DNA of 64,000 nt from BOG-932 sp965276835 (GCA_965276835.1 OZ255631.1:5270001-5334000), one strand, 5' to 3'. Shown: positions 8,780 through 17,588, numbered from the stretch's first letter. Made by a program: numbers and translations. The notes: generated from the letters alone by a model not told the origin.

Positions 8780-8992
8780 TCAGGCGCGGTGAATCAGGTC
8801 GGCCGGACCAACACCCAATGCCTTTGCCAGGCGTGCCAAAACATCCAGGGTCGCCGACACGCGGCCGCGTTCGATCGATCCAATATACCTCGCGCTTAGA
8901 TCAACCTGAGCGGCAAGGTCTTCCTGTGTCCAGCCGGCCTCATTTCGAAGGCGGCGCAGATTTTTCGCTAGAGCATCCTCAAGGTCGGCCAT
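8780..8992 (-). CDS. XRE-family HTH repressor
   Basis: A 70-aa protein starting at ATG 8992 (an in-frame TTG at 9013 is less likely). It is almost entirely one HTH_3 domain: LAKNLRRLRNEAGWTQEDLAA, then VDLSARYIGSIERGR, then LARLAKALGVGPADLI. Proteins of this kind repress phage or mobile-element promoters. It converges with the tape-measure gene and diverges from the exported protein gene at 9092, so the 8993-9091 gap is the probable operator. Confidence 0.85.
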   Translation of the reverse strand: MADLEDALAKNLRRLRNEAGWTQEDLAAQVDLSARYIGSIERGRVSATLDVLARLAKALGVGPADLIHRA

Positions 8993-9091
8993 GGCGATTG
9001 CTCGCCCGATCAAGATCGACGCTCCAGGAACTATAGTTCCGAATCGTTGCGCGACCCGCTATGCTAGACTTTGGCCGAGGGGAAAACGCGC

Positions 9092-9781
9092 ATGACATCG
9101 AAACCGTTAGCCGCGGTCAGCTTCGCGTTTGCAGGCGTGATCGGCATATCATGGTGTGCTGTTCCCGCCTTCGGCCAGGAATATCGCCGGCCGTGTGATT
9201 CGATAACGCCGTATGAAAACAACGTGCTGAACGCCAGCCCGGCCGGGCCACGAATTCGGGCTGAGTGGGCTCAGGCCTGCGCTGCAGAGAAAAATAGGGA
9301 AGAGGAAGCTGTCAGAGCCAGGGATGCTGCCGAAGCGACAAGGCTCGCAAAGTCAAAAGACGACGACGAAAAACGGAGAAGCGCTCGGACTGCCGCAATG
9401 ATAGCGACTATGCCGAAATGCACGCTTGTCGAATTTACCGGCGTCGCGGTCGGCGCCACTCAGGATGCGTTACAGGCGGCGAATGGGGCGGCGGATATAA
9501 ACAGCTTCCTTGATGAATATCCGCTGCGCTGCTCTCCAAGCATGATTCAAACCTACGCCTGTACGGGGGCTGGCTCCTTCGTGGGGCAACTTGGTTTCAT
9601 CGTCGACTGGGATGAAAACTCTTATGAAGTTGTGTCGCCTGTAGAGTTTTCCCGCGGTACGCATGATACCCTGATCTTCATCAACCGGGACGATGCCGTC
9701 TGCCTAAACAATCGGCGTTCGCTACCGAGCTTCCCGGATAATCTCAGGGCATTTTTCGCGGCTTCTGAATTGCATCGGTGA
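9092..9781 (+). CDS. Exported hypothetical protein with charged coiled coil
   Basis: ATG at 9092 follows GAGGGG by 9 nt and is preferred over the upstream TTG at 9071. The 229-aa product has a signal peptide ending AFG (before QEYRRPC), then a highly charged helix (about 70-110: EEEAVRARDAAEATRLAKS, DDDEKRRSAR) and a C-terminal domain with several cysteines (PKCTLVEF, PLRCSP, TYACTGAG, DAVCLNN). Probably periplasmic. The family is not recognised. Confidence 0.6.
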   Translation: MTSKPLAAVSFAFAGVIGISWCAVPAFGQEYRRPCDSITPYENNVLNASPAGPRIRAEWAQACAAEKNREEEAVRARDAAEATRLAKSKDDDEKRRSARTAAMIATMPKCTLVEFTGVAVGATQDALQAANGAADINSFLDEYPLRCSPSMIQTYACTGAGSFVGQLGFIVDWDENSYEVVSPVEFSRGTHDTLIFINRDDAVCLNNRRSLPSFPDNLRAFFAASELHR

Positions 9782-9854
9782 CGGTCGGTTGCCGCCTGGC
9801 GGGCGCGATATGCCAGCGAGATGACTGCACCCCGCTGGTAATCACTTCGAAGGG

Positions 9855-10235
9855 TCAGACATCTTCCGGATCGCTTGTCATCTTTGTCTCCCACCCCAGG
9901 AGCTTAGACGCCGGATAGAGGATATGGCCGCCCGCCTTCAGGAAAGGCGGACCCATCTGGGGTCGGCCGTTGCCGCTCCTCCAGTTCGCAAGCGTTTGGG
10001 CGCTGACCCCGGGAAAGCGCTGCATCAAGTCCTTCGGCGTCAGATAGATTTCGCCCATGGTTGCAATGAGCTTCACGATGCGGTCGAGTGTGAGGAGTGT
10101 GGCGTCTATTTCGAGCTTGAGCTTGGCATCGCGTGTCTCCATGGCATCGGCGATCTTGCGCATGTGCTTGAAGTGCGCGCCCACTTCCTCGATTTTTAGC
10201 GTCAGCCAATTCAATTCGGTCTCAGGTTTGTTCAC
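9855..10235 (-). CDS. Excisionase-like winged HTH protein, copy A
   Basis: The 126-aa protein has an N-terminal coiled coil (about 10-62) and a C-terminal DNA-binding segment YLTPKDLMQRFPGVSAQTLANWRSG followed by GPPFLKAGGHILYP. This is the MerR/excisionase-type HTH with a wing that reads its own promoter or an attachment region. It is a clear paralogue of the gene at 10309-10566, with the shared core LTPxDLMxRxPxVSxQTLANWRSGN. It lies directly downstream on the same strand. Confidence 0.7.
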   Translation of the reverse strand: MNKPETELNWLTLKIEEVGAHFKHMRKIADAMETRDAKLKLEIDATLLTLDRIVKLIATMGEIYLTPKDLMQRFPGVSAQTLANWRSGNGRPQMGPPFLKAGGHILYPASKLLGWETKMTSDPEDV

Positions 10236-10308
10236 GATGGCTCCTTCTGTTGAGTGAACAAAGGCGCGGTCGCGGGCTGATGATCCAACCCGCGCCGCCG
10301 CTGGTCTT

Positions 10309-10566
10309 CTAGGGCGCGTGGCCCTCGGGCATCCCCTGCATGCTGGTCATCCGCGTTTCCCACACCAGCAATTTCGATAGCGGGTAGAGGATGTGGCCGC
10401 CGGCCTTTAGGAAGGGCGGCCCGCATTTGACGCGGTTGTTTCCGCTCCTCCAATTCGCCAGGGTCTGACTGCTGACTTTGGGATAACGCCGCATCAAGTC
10501 CTGCGGTGTCAGATAGGTCTCGGTTTCGGATGCCGGTCGAATTGGTGTAATGGTGCTGTCAGCCAT
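10309..10566 (-). CDS. Excisionase-like winged HTH protein, copy B
   Basis: The start is taken at ATG 10566 (85 aa). The preceding 17 codons to 10617 do not resemble the family. The HTH core YLTPQDLMRRYPKVSSQTLANWRSG and the wing CGPPFLKAGGHILYP match copy A, but the coiled coil is absent. It lies just downstream of a palindromic operator cluster (10688-10749), which it or copy A may bind. Tandem duplication with loss of the coiled coil is the simplest history. Confidence 0.7.
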   Translation of the reverse strand: MADSTITPIRPASETETYLTPQDLMRRYPKVSSQTLANWRSGNNRVKCGPPFLKAGGHILYPLSKLLVWETRMTSMQGMPEGHAP

Positions 10567-10687
10567 GAGACGAAGTCCTATTCGTTTCGGGGTTAGGCTC
10601 GGGTCTCGACGCTCCAACGTCAGACTCGGGCCGCCAATTCAGATTGGCATGTGGAACATATGCGAATCGTTTACCCTGGCAACAATT

Positions 10688-10749
10688 TTTATTTCGATAA
10701 GTAATTTTTTTATTCCGTTACGTAACGGTTTATTTCGTAACGTTACGAA
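10688..10749. promoter_or_regulatory. Phased operator cluster: three direct repeats and two perfect palindromes
   Basis: Direct repeats TTTATTTCG (10688), TTTATTCCG (10709) and TTTATTTCG (10729) are 21 and 20 bp apart. Two perfect palindromes, CCGTTACGTAACGG (10715-10728) and TTCGTAACGTTACGAA (10734-10749), have centres exactly 20 bp apart, close to two helical turns. The AT-rich setting lies between the minus-strand HTH gene and the plus-strand gene at 10879. A repressor or excisionase binding array is the likely reading. Confidence 0.6.
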
Positions 10750-10878
10750 TCAACTAAGGTGGATTCGGCAATCCGCGATCTTTATTGTCCCCTTTGAAAC
10801 GTGGTCATGTTCTCGGCGGTCGACAGCTTCGTCCCCGGACCGATTGCATTTTCACCATCGCGACTCGATATTAAAGTT

Positions 10879-11067
10879 ATGCCAATACCGAGCCATAAAG
10901 AGCGACCCGACCTCTATGACTATGAGGACTGTCGACCTGGGAACAGTTGTCCCGCCAAACAAGACGCCGAGATGGCGGCGAAGATGCGCGCGAAATATCC
11001 GGAGCGGTATGCGGCTGAGGAAGCCCGGCGGGCGCAGCGGAATATGCCACGCACCGATCAGGAGTAA
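10879..11067 (+). CDS. Small acidic/basic hypothetical protein
   Basis: The 62-aa product MPIPSHKERPDLYDYEDC... has a helical charged C-terminal half (AEMAAKMRAKYPERYAAEEARR). An in-frame GTG at 10801 would add 26 residues of unconvincing sequence, so ATG 10879 is preferred. The gene is downstream of the palindrome cluster and reads away from it. No family is recognised. Confidence 0.4.
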   Translation: MPIPSHKERPDLYDYEDCRPGNSCPAKQDAEMAAKMRAKYPERYAAEEARRAQRNMPRTDQE

Positions 11068-11208
11068 TCCGGGCTGATCTTAGCGGCGAAGTCAGCTCCG
11101 TCAGTGGCTGCGAGGTGCGGATAGCCCTGAAGCCCCGACGTCGAGACCTGATGTCGTGACGCCATGATGTGAACCCTAGAGGCGCTGTTTCAGCGGGGGG
11201 TTCAAAAA

Positions 11209-12054
11209 TTGGCCGCAGGTCCCACCACACGCGCGTTCGTCGATAAAAATAACGAGACCGTCAATTCGGTTGGCGGGCAGAACGCTAACGGCGATTACGT
11301 TACCGGCTCAACTGCCCATGACATTAATGGCAACCCGATCTCGGTCGCCTTAGATTCCAGTGTACAGGAGCTGGCGACCGCGCTGGCGCTGATCATCACG
11401 AACACGACCGGGGTTTCGACGGCTACCGCGCAGGCTGCTGCAAATGCCGCCTTGACGACAATCGCAACGAATACGGCCGGTCTGGCAACCGATGCCCACA
11501 TGACGGCGCTGATTTCGGCTCTATCGGCCGAACTTGGACCGCTGGCCACCGATGCTCATCTGGTCTCGATCCTGAATGCTTTGACGGCGGCGTTGCCGTT
11601 GCCGACCGGGGCTGCCACCTCGGCGCTGCAGTCGACCGGAAATACAACGCTCGCGGCTATCCTGACGCGGTTCGATACGCTGAGTGCCGTCGCCAATACG
11701 GTGGGGGGGGCGTCCACGTACTCGGCGGTCGGCGGTACCGGCAATGCGCTGCTTACGGCTACGCTCGTCGCGATCAAGGCGTCGGGGGGAAACCTCTACG
11801 GCTTCGATTTCGTAAACACCGGCGCAACTGACGCCTATGTCCAGTTCTTCGACTTGGCCGCCGGCGGCGTCACGCTCGGCACTACCGTCCCCAAGCTCTC
11901 GAAATGGGTCCCTTCAGGCGGCGCGTGGGAGGAGAAATTCTCCGGCGAAGCCAAGGTTACATTCGCCACCGCCATTACCATCGCCGCGACCGCGACGCCG
12001 ACGGGCAATGGCGCGCCGGCCACCGGCATCCTTGCCAACATTCTCTTCAAATAA
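11209..12054 (+). CDS. Repeat-rich phage structural protein, probable tail/fibre
   Basis: A 281-aa protein, probably starting at TTG 11209 behind a GGGGGG-containing stretch. The middle is Ala/Thr-rich with near-repeats (IATNTAGLATDAHMTALIS, then GPLATDAHLVSILNALTAALP), the look of trimeric phage appendage helices. The end is a small beta domain (GGNLYGFDFVNTGATDAYVQFFD, then TFATAITIAATATPTG) seen in virion proteins near tail spikes. The next gene begins 9 nt after the stop and encodes a tail hydrolase, so the two probably form a receptor-binding module. Confidence 0.6.
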   Translation: MAAGPTTRAFVDKNNETVNSVGGQNANGDYVTGSTAHDINGNPISVALDSSVQELATALALIITNTTGVSTATAQAAANAALTTIATNTAGLATDAHMTALISALSAELGPLATDAHLVSILNALTAALPLPTGAATSALQSTGNTTLAAILTRFDTLSAVANTVGGASTYSAVGGTGNALLTATLVAIKASGGNLYGFDFVNTGATDAYVQFFDLAAGGVTLGTTVPKLSKWVPSGGAWEEKFSGEAKVTFATAITIAATATPTGNGAPATGILANILFK

Positions 12055-12063
12055 GGGGCTGAC

Positions 12064-13269
12064 ATGGGCGCAGTCATTCCCGTCACGCGGGCTCGTATTA
12101 AATCAGCGAACGCCAATACCGACGCGCTGCAACGCGCGCGCCGCCTGACACAGTACGCGCGGTTCAATAATCCTCGGTTGCGACCGGTCATGGCGTCGCC
12201 GCCAACGATCACGACGGGAACGTCGCTGCCTAGCGGGCAATCCAACCAATTCGCCTGGAACGGGTCCCGCGCCTCGGCGATCAATCTCTATTCCGGCCAA
12301 TCATCGAGCCTCGCCGGTTATCGCGGTTGCCTCGGATCGACGGTCAGCGGTGTACGCAACAGCGGCCACAGCCGGATCGAGTTCAATACGGATGCGGCAA
12401 AGGTCACGCTGAATTTCTTTGGGCTGGATTCCACTGGCGCCTACCGGTTCATCATCGACGGCCAATATGCCAGCCTGGCGGCGACTGCACCCGGGCTATC
12501 CGGATCGCATTTCGTGACGCTCGATTTCACCGGTTTCACGACGCCGTTTGGGGGTGCCAACGCAGTCAAGAATATTGTGGTCGAGCTGACCTCCTTGTTC
12601 GGTTCGGTCTATGTCGGCGCGACCGAGACGGTGTTCAAGCCGCCGGGTGATGTGGTCAGCATGTCGGTGCTGGGTGATAGTTACACTGCTGATGCGGGCG
12701 CGACCTTCCCTTTCAATGGGTTCCGCCATGTCATGGGAGACATGCTAGGCATCCGCGATGTGCGCGGGCTCGGCATCGGGTCCACGGGCTATTTGGCAAC
12801 GGCGAGCGGTACACAGCTGACGGCGCGCGGCCGCATCCCAGATGTCGTTTTTGCCAACGCGGATATCGTCGCAATCTGCATGGGTCATAACGATGCCGCG
12901 TTCCTCGCCGGTCTTCCGGCGGAGTTGGCGCTGTTCTTTCCGGCCTTGCGGGCGGCGGTCCCGACCAAGCCGATCATCGTGTTCGGTACGTTTAACGGCA
13001 ACCAGACAACGGCGTTGCTTCCGGTCGAAGCCGCGATCTTGGCGGCCTTCACGGCTTGGGCAGACCCCCTCAGCTACTACATCCCGGTTACCAATGCCGC
13101 TCAGGGTGCGCCGTTCACCGGCACCGGTTTCATTACGACGCCCGCTGGCAACGGTAATTGTGATCGGGACATCGCCACCGATAACGTGCATCCGAACGAT
13201 TCGGGACACATGGTCCTTGGCGCATTCAACACCGATGCGCTGATTTCGCAAATTTTGCCCGCGGCGTGA
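12064..13269 (+). CDS. SGNH/GDSL hydrolase, probable phage tail esterase
   Basis: A 401-aa protein with an N-terminal beta-rich region (about 40-200) and a C-terminal SGNH hydrolase. Block I is SVLGDSYTADAG (catalytic Ser near 208), the oxyanion glycine is around LGIGSTG, block III is ICMGHNDA (G-x-N-D), and the catalytic Asp-His pair is DNVHPNDSGH near 380. Phage versions remove acetyl groups or cleave surface polysaccharide during adsorption. The order after the fibre-like gene fits this. No signal peptide is present, as expected for a virion protein. Confidence 0.78.
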   Translation: MGAVIPVTRARIKSANANTDALQRARRLTQYARFNNPRLRPVMASPPTITTGTSLPSGQSNQFAWNGSRASAINLYSGQSSSLAGYRGCLGSTVSGVRNSGHSRIEFNTDAAKVTLNFFGLDSTGAYRFIIDGQYASLAATAPGLSGSHFVTLDFTGFTTPFGGANAVKNIVVELTSLFGSVYVGATETVFKPPGDVVSMSVLGDSYTADAGATFPFNGFRHVMGDMLGIRDVRGLGIGSTGYLATASGTQLTARGRIPDVVFANADIVAICMGHNDAAFLAGLPAELALFFPALRAAVPTKPIIVFGTFNGNQTTALLPVEAAILAAFTAWADPLSYYIPVTNAAQGAPFTGTGFITTPAGNGNCDRDIATDNVHPNDSGHMVLGAFNTDALISQILPAA

Positions 13270-13273
13270 TGGT

Positions 13274-13507
13274 CTAGCGGCCCTGCTCCATGGAAACATT
13301 TTCACCGTCGAAAGACAGGATAATCCAGTCGCCTTGTAACGGCACAACGCTCTTGTGCCCGATTGATCGGCGGCCGTTTTTCCACGTCACGACAACCGAT
13401 GCGGGAGCTAGCCGGATGTCGCCGTCTGGTGTTCGCAGGACATAGCCAGTCCCGGCGCACTTGATCGCGTCTAGTTCGGCTAGTTCAAGTGCTGATTTGT
13501 CGATCGG
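13274..13507 (-). pseudogene. 3' remnant of a gene truncated next to the IS3 fragment
   Basis: An open frame of 77 codons ends at TAG 13274 and reads LELAELDAIKCAGTGYVLR, GDIRLAPASVVVTW, then GDWIILSFDGENVSME. It is a convincing beta-rich protein end but has no start codon in its frame before reaching the IS fragment. The upstream half appears lost when the insertion sequence landed. The family is not recognised. Convergent with the SGNH gene. Confidence 0.45.
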
Positions 13508-13508
13508 C

Positions 13509-14079
13509 TTAATGAGATGTCGCCTTGATTGATGTCGTCATTTCAATATGTGCCGGCTGCAGCACAGGCGGTGCCGTGGTCTTCATCATGGCCGGCGGGG
13601 GAACCCATACGATTATCGTCTCCGATAGTCCGTTCACGCAGACCTTTCCGTACTCCGTCACCGGTATTGCAAGTGGCGGAACAACTGCCTCGGCGGGCGG
13701 AATGTTTCCGATGGGTTCGAGCAGTCGCCTATTGTTGAACCAGTCGACCCATTCCAGCGTGGCGTATTCGACGGCTTCGAAGGATCGCCACGGGCCTCGC
13801 CGGTGGATCAGCTCAGCCTTGTAGAGACCGTTGATGGTCTCGGCCAAGGCGTTGTCATAGCTGTCGCCGACGCTGCCGACCGATGGCTCGATCCCGGCCT
13901 CGGCAAGGCGCTCTGTGTACTTGATCGATAGATATTGGCTGCCGCGATCGCTGTGGTGGATCAGACCGCCTCGATGGGCTGGCCGCCGCTCGTGGATGGC
14001 CTGCTCCAGCGCATCCAGCACGAAGCTGGCGTGTGCCGTTCTGCTGGCCCGCCAGCCGACGATCCGCCGCGCACCCGCC
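13509..14079 (-). pseudogene. Truncated IS3-family transposase (OrfB integrase core)
   Basis: Reading from about 14079: RRIVGWRASRTAHASF, then GGLIHHSDRGSQYLSI, then GSVGDSYDNALAETINGLYK, then WVDWFNNRRLLEPIG. These are the DDE integrase-core motifs (second Asp in HSDRGSQY, Glu in ALAETINGLYK). The N-terminal third, including the first catalytic Asp, is missing. After PPAEAV the family-typical end is replaced by unrelated sequence up to the stop at 13509. Both ends are therefore broken and no terminal repeats were found. Confidence 0.75.
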
Positions 14080-14423
14080 GATCCAGAAAGCGGACATAGT
14101 TATTGTAGTGCCTCTCGACCAAGTTCCCTTATAATCTCCGCCACTTATATTTCGCATTCTGCTCTATTCTTAAGCTAGATATGGAGAGACGATCAGTGTT
14201 CACGATAAGGGGGCCGACTGCGATCGGATCGCCGAGGCCCATCTGAAAACCGCTATCACGACGATCCACGAGAGATAGCGCTTCATAGTCTTCGATTTTC
14301 CTTTCGGGACACGTGAACGTCGGCTTCTGCGATACTGGTCCCCAAAGCAGACAGTCCGAAATCCACCCATCTCGGACATTCTTGATTCAGGGTTTGCGCC
14401 AAATTCGACCGGCCCGCAGGCCT
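14080..14423. other. No gene recognised
   Basis: This gap between the transposase remnant and the Cys-rich gene holds only short frames. It may contain decayed IS flank. Confidence 0.3.
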
Positions 14424-15131
14424 TCAGCCGGTTGCTGTTCTCTGTTGGTCCCTCGAATGCTCGACCATATGACGCCAGTTATCGATCGTGACGCCATCCT
14501 CGGCGGCCTTGGCGAGGACCTGCGACGCCGCCGCGACTGATCCGAGCACGGTCCGCCCTTTAATCGGAGCGGGCGCCCATGATGGGTAAGCGCCGAGCTC
14601 GCCCGCGTCACAGAATTCGACCTCGCCCTGGTGGGTTCTCTCAACATGGTAGCGGAGTTCGGGGGCGCCGGTACCGATATCCGCGAATTCTACGATCCGC
14701 TCCGTAGGCAACCCGACATCAAGACGCACACCGATGCGGACAAGGCTGAGTTCGCCCTGAGCTTTTAGCGGAGCCGAGCCCTTCGCGTTCTTCCCTACCA
14801 GGACTTCCCGTTGCCGATTATAGCACGTGAGGCAGACGCGATTTGAAACCATTCGACGCGTAGTGCCGCGGCGACACCGAGGACAAACATTATTTCCATA
14901 TACCGTTGCCCTGTGAATGAATTTCTCGCCGGCGTGCGCGGCGCCGGTTGGACATTGGCGGCAGAGGCGAAGCTGCTCGGCGCGCTCGGCTTTGGCGGTT
15001 TGCGCCTCTCGCCACCGGCCGGCGCATGCGGGGATGGATAGGGTGGCGCGCCAGGTCGTGCACCGGAACAAATCGAATTTGAAACCTTCGATCCGCCAAT
15101 AGTCGAGGTCGGGAGAGCGCTGCTCGGTCAT
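14424..15131 (-). CDS. Cysteine-rich (zinc-ribbon-like) hypothetical protein
   Basis: A 235-aa protein starting at ATG 15131 behind a GAGG ribosome site. Four Cys pairs suggest metal binding: FRCTTW/IPACAG, LRLCRQC, NNVCPRCRRG and NRVCLTCYN. The last two form a classic CxxC...CxxC ribbon (about residues 81-103). The second half (GELSLVRIGVRLDVGL, then HVERTHQGEVEFCDAGELG) has no known family. A nucleic-acid-binding role is possible for the ribbon. Nothing more is shown. Confidence 0.55.
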   Translation of the reverse strand: MTEQRSPDLDYWRIEGFKFDLFRCTTWRATLSIPACAGRWREAQTAKAERAEQLRLCRQCPTGAAHAGEKFIHRATVYGNNVCPRCRRGTTRRMVSNRVCLTCYNRQREVLVGKNAKGSAPLKAQGELSLVRIGVRLDVGLPTERIVEFADIGTGAPELRYHVERTHQGEVEFCDAGELGAYPSWAPAPIKGRTVLGSVAAASQVLAKAAEDGVTIDNWRHMVEHSRDQQRTATG

Positions 15132-15502
15132 CGGTGATCCTCTGGTTGGAGGAGCATCGTGGCGTCACGATTTCGCCGGACCGACTCTCTGCTTGATTTC
15201 GCGAAAATGCCAGTTTTCCGCCAGAAGAACTAAGCTAGGCAAAGTCGTGAGCCGATCCTAGCCGCGATGTAACAACCGGAGGATGGGCGCCGCGAGGAGT
15301 TAAAGACAATGGCTTGGGCGCTAATCAGGCTAAGGCCGCGCCCGGATCGCGAACGCCTACCGATAACGGGAACTCCGATGCATCTCGCCCACGGCGGCTT
15401 CGACCCACCTGCGAAGGGGATTGAAGACAAGAAAGTTGGGCTGTGAAGTCTTTCCGTTGACAATGATTTGGAAATAACCATTAATCTTTAGAAATAAAAT
15501 AT
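15132..15502. other. No gene recognised
   Basis: About 370 bp without a credible frame. The AT-rich stretch after 15460 probably carries the promoter of the proteinase gene. Confidence 0.35.
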
Positions 15503-16549
15503 TTGAGGTTAATTTTGGGGGACCACGTCAGCAGGGCGAAGCTACTCAAGAAAATCGAGCGAGCGAGAAATTCTAAGGCTATCCTTTATGTCACTGGCGA
15601 CCGCCCCGGCTGGGAAACGCAAATTGCAGCCGATGCGCGAGATCGCTTTGTCGACCATCTGGATGGAATAGAACCCAACGGTAAAATTAGCCTCATCCTG
15701 CAGACCAACGGCGGGCAGACTCTAACTGCTTGGACGCTTGTCAATTTGATCCGAAGCTATTGCGATGAATTCGAAGTCATTGTGCCGTCTAAGGCGATGA
15801 GTGCCGGGACGCTTATGTGCCTTGGCTCGGACACTATCATTATGACGAAACAAGCGGTGCTCGGACCGATCGACCCTAGCGTCAACGGGCCGCTTAACCC
15901 GATGATTCCCGGCGCTCCGCCGTCTGCGCGCGCGGCAGTCAGCGTCGAGGCTGTGCGAGGCTATTTGGAGATCGTCACCGGCGATTTGAAAATCAAGGAC
16001 GATCACGCTCGGGCGCAGGTATTGATTAAGCTCTCGGAAATGGTTCATCCGCTGGTTCTTGGCGAAATCTTCCGGTCGCGATCTCAGATTAAATACCTAG
16101 CCGGTCGACTTCTGAAACATCATCTAAAAGATCAGAAGAAGGCGCCAGAGATTGTTTCCTTCTTGTCCGCTGATGCTGGAAGTCATGACTACACTCTCAA
16201 CCGAGCTGAAGCTCGTGAACTTGGGCTAACAGTCGAAACCCCCTCGGCAGACTTATACAAGTTGATTAAAGCACTCTATATTGATTATAGGGACGAACTG
16301 ATGCTGAATGTGCCGTATGATGCCAACGCACTGCTGGGCGCGAACGCTCAGGTGAACTATTTTGTGCCTCGTTCGTTAGTTGAGTCATCATGGGGAGGTT
16401 CGGAGTGTTTTGTGAGCGAGGGCACGCTGACTCGGTCAGCCGCGCCGGCCGTGCAACTTCCGGGATTTCCACAGGGTGTTGCTATTCCCGGCATGCCTGC
16501 GCTAGTTGTCGACGACAAACGGACCTTTGAGGGATGGAAAAAGCGATGA
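15503..16549 (+). CDS. SDH-family Clp-fold serine proteinase
   Basis: A 348-aa protein of the ClpP/crotonase fold. The sequence ISLILQTNGGQTLTAW forms the first oxyanion turn. VPSKAMSAGTLMCLGSD carries the S-A-G nucleophile element (Ser near residue 101). AVLGPIDPSVNG is the conserved segment after it. This matches the bacterial SDH/SppA-like soluble proteinases. The start is uncertain: TTG 15503, or TTG 15515 with GAGG in front. No signal peptide or transmembrane helix is seen, so it should be cytoplasmic. It is coupled by ATGA to a 64-aa gene. Island copies may be tied to defence, but that is inference. Confidence 0.78.
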   Translation: MRLILGDHVSRAKLLKKIERARNSKAILYVTGDRPGWETQIAADARDRFVDHLDGIEPNGKISLILQTNGGQTLTAWTLVNLIRSYCDEFEVIVPSKAMSAGTLMCLGSDTIIMTKQAVLGPIDPSVNGPLNPMIPGAPPSARAAVSVEAVRGYLEIVTGDLKIKDDHARAQVLIKLSEMVHPLVLGEIFRSRSQIKYLAGRLLKHHLKDQKKAPEIVSFLSADAGSHDYTLNRAEARELGLTVETPSADLYKLIKALYIDYRDELMLNVPYDANALLGANAQVNYFVPRSLVESSWGGSECFVSEGTLTRSAAPAVQLPGFPQGVAIPGMPALVVDDKRTFEGWKKR

Positions 16550-16740
16550 CCGACGTCTGGCAGGTCAAAACGCCCGTGGATTTTTATCAACCCCCGCAGT
16601 CCGCCTGCGGGCAACCAGCCATATCTCCAAGCGTGGTCCCGGATTCAACGTCGAACGTATTTCGCAACGCGACGTGGAACGCCGACCAACCAATCAATTT
16701 TACCCAGTGGCAGCGGTCTAGCGTCAAATCTAGCGTTTAG
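16546..16740 (+). CDS. Small protein coupled to the Clp-fold proteinase
   Basis: ATG 16546 overlaps the proteinase stop (ATGA). The 64-aa product MTDVWQVKTPVDFYQPP... is Pro/Ser/Asn-rich with a WQ/WN pattern (VFRNATWNADQPINFTQW) and has no signal peptide. No family is known to me. The tight coupling suggests a partner, substrate or regulator of the proteinase. Confidence 0.5.
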   Translation: MTDVWQVKTPVDFYQPPQSACGQPAISPSVVPDSTSNVFRNATWNADQPINFTQWQRSSVKSSV

Positions 16741-16823
16741 TCAGTCTCGCTTTCATTTCGCCCAAGGTGGCGGAAGCGCTGAAGGTGACGGTCGGCACCG
16801 TGGGCGTGCGCGGCCGGCCGTGA

Positions 16824-17048
16824 TCAAAAAGCCTCGGCCTCGATAACCACAACGCCGTCGGCGTCCTCCGCGCGGGTCCATAGGGCATCCGCCTTGTCGA
16901 TCCCAAGAACTTCCTTTGCGAATACCAGCAACTGTGTCGACGACACCGGAACGCGCGTCCAGTCATTGTCAACAAAGTACGCCGGGATATCATGCGACGT
17001 TGCCCACTCGGCAAGCTGGTGGGGGTAGCAGTCTCGCGATCGATGATC
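16824..17048 (-). pseudogene. Gene fragment without a start codon
   Basis: A minus-strand frame between an upstream TAG and the TGA at 16824 reads HQLAEWATSHDIPAYFVDN, then WTRVPVSSTQLLVFAKEVLG, then ALWTRAEDADGVVVIEAEAF. The composition is convincingly coding, but no ATG, GTG or early TTG is available. The 5' part seems to be lost. Not recognised. Confidence 0.4.
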
Positions 17049-17198
17049 CTAATCCACAAGCCGCGTTGACTTGGTGGCCGCAGCCTCAAACTCGACCGGC
17101 GTTACAGTCGCCGGGTAATGTTGGATCGATAGGGTCGAGTATGTCATGTCGGTACTCTACCGCGGCCTGGGCACATCGTGAAACGTTGATCGCACCGG

Positions 17199-17588
17199 TC
17201 AAATGTCCAGTGCCACACCGGTATGTTGCTCGATTTTCTTTTTGAGGAAACCCTTCGCCAGCGCCTTGAAAAGGTCGATACCGAAGCCGCCGATCTTGTC
17301 TGCCTCGGCCTTGGTCTGGCGCCAGACCTCCGGATCGCGGACTGTGTCCAGAAATTCGTGCCCGTCCCACGTCATGCGGCTAATGATGACACTGTTGATT
17401 GACGCCATCTTGAAGTTGCCTGCGATATAGCCCGCCTCATGAAGCAGGGTCGCGTTATAAACGAACGCTGCATCCTGGCCGGCGAGACCGAACTCTTCGG
17501 CATCCACGCTCCAGAGACTGCCATCGTAGCGGGGGTCGGACTCGATCTTCAGCAGGATCGTCCGGATCACTTCCATGTCGCGCTGCAT
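17199..17588 (-). CDS. DUF2513 family protein
   Basis: The start is set at ATG 17588 because the family begins M-x-R-D-M-x-x-I-R, here MQRDMEVIRTILLKIE. The upstream open frame to 17789 is not conserved-looking. The remainder, NATLLHEAGYIAG, SVIISRMTWDGHEFLDTVRD, then WRQTKAEADKIGGFG and a C-terminal helix, is the DUF2513 pattern: a winged-helix-like small protein common in prophages and islands, of unknown role. 129 aa, typical length. Confidence 0.8.
   Translation of the reverse strand: MQRDMEVIRTILLKIESDPRYDGSLWSVDAEEFGLAGQDAAFVYNATLLHEAGYIAGNFKMASINSVIISRMTWDGHEFLDTVRDPEVWRQTKAEADKIGGFGIDLFKALAKGFLKKKIEQHTGVALDI

Noticed and set aside
15230..15481. 83-codon minus-strand frame before the Clp-fold proteinase
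   Set aside because: Ser/Arg-rich composition without motifs; probably intergenic or decayed IS.
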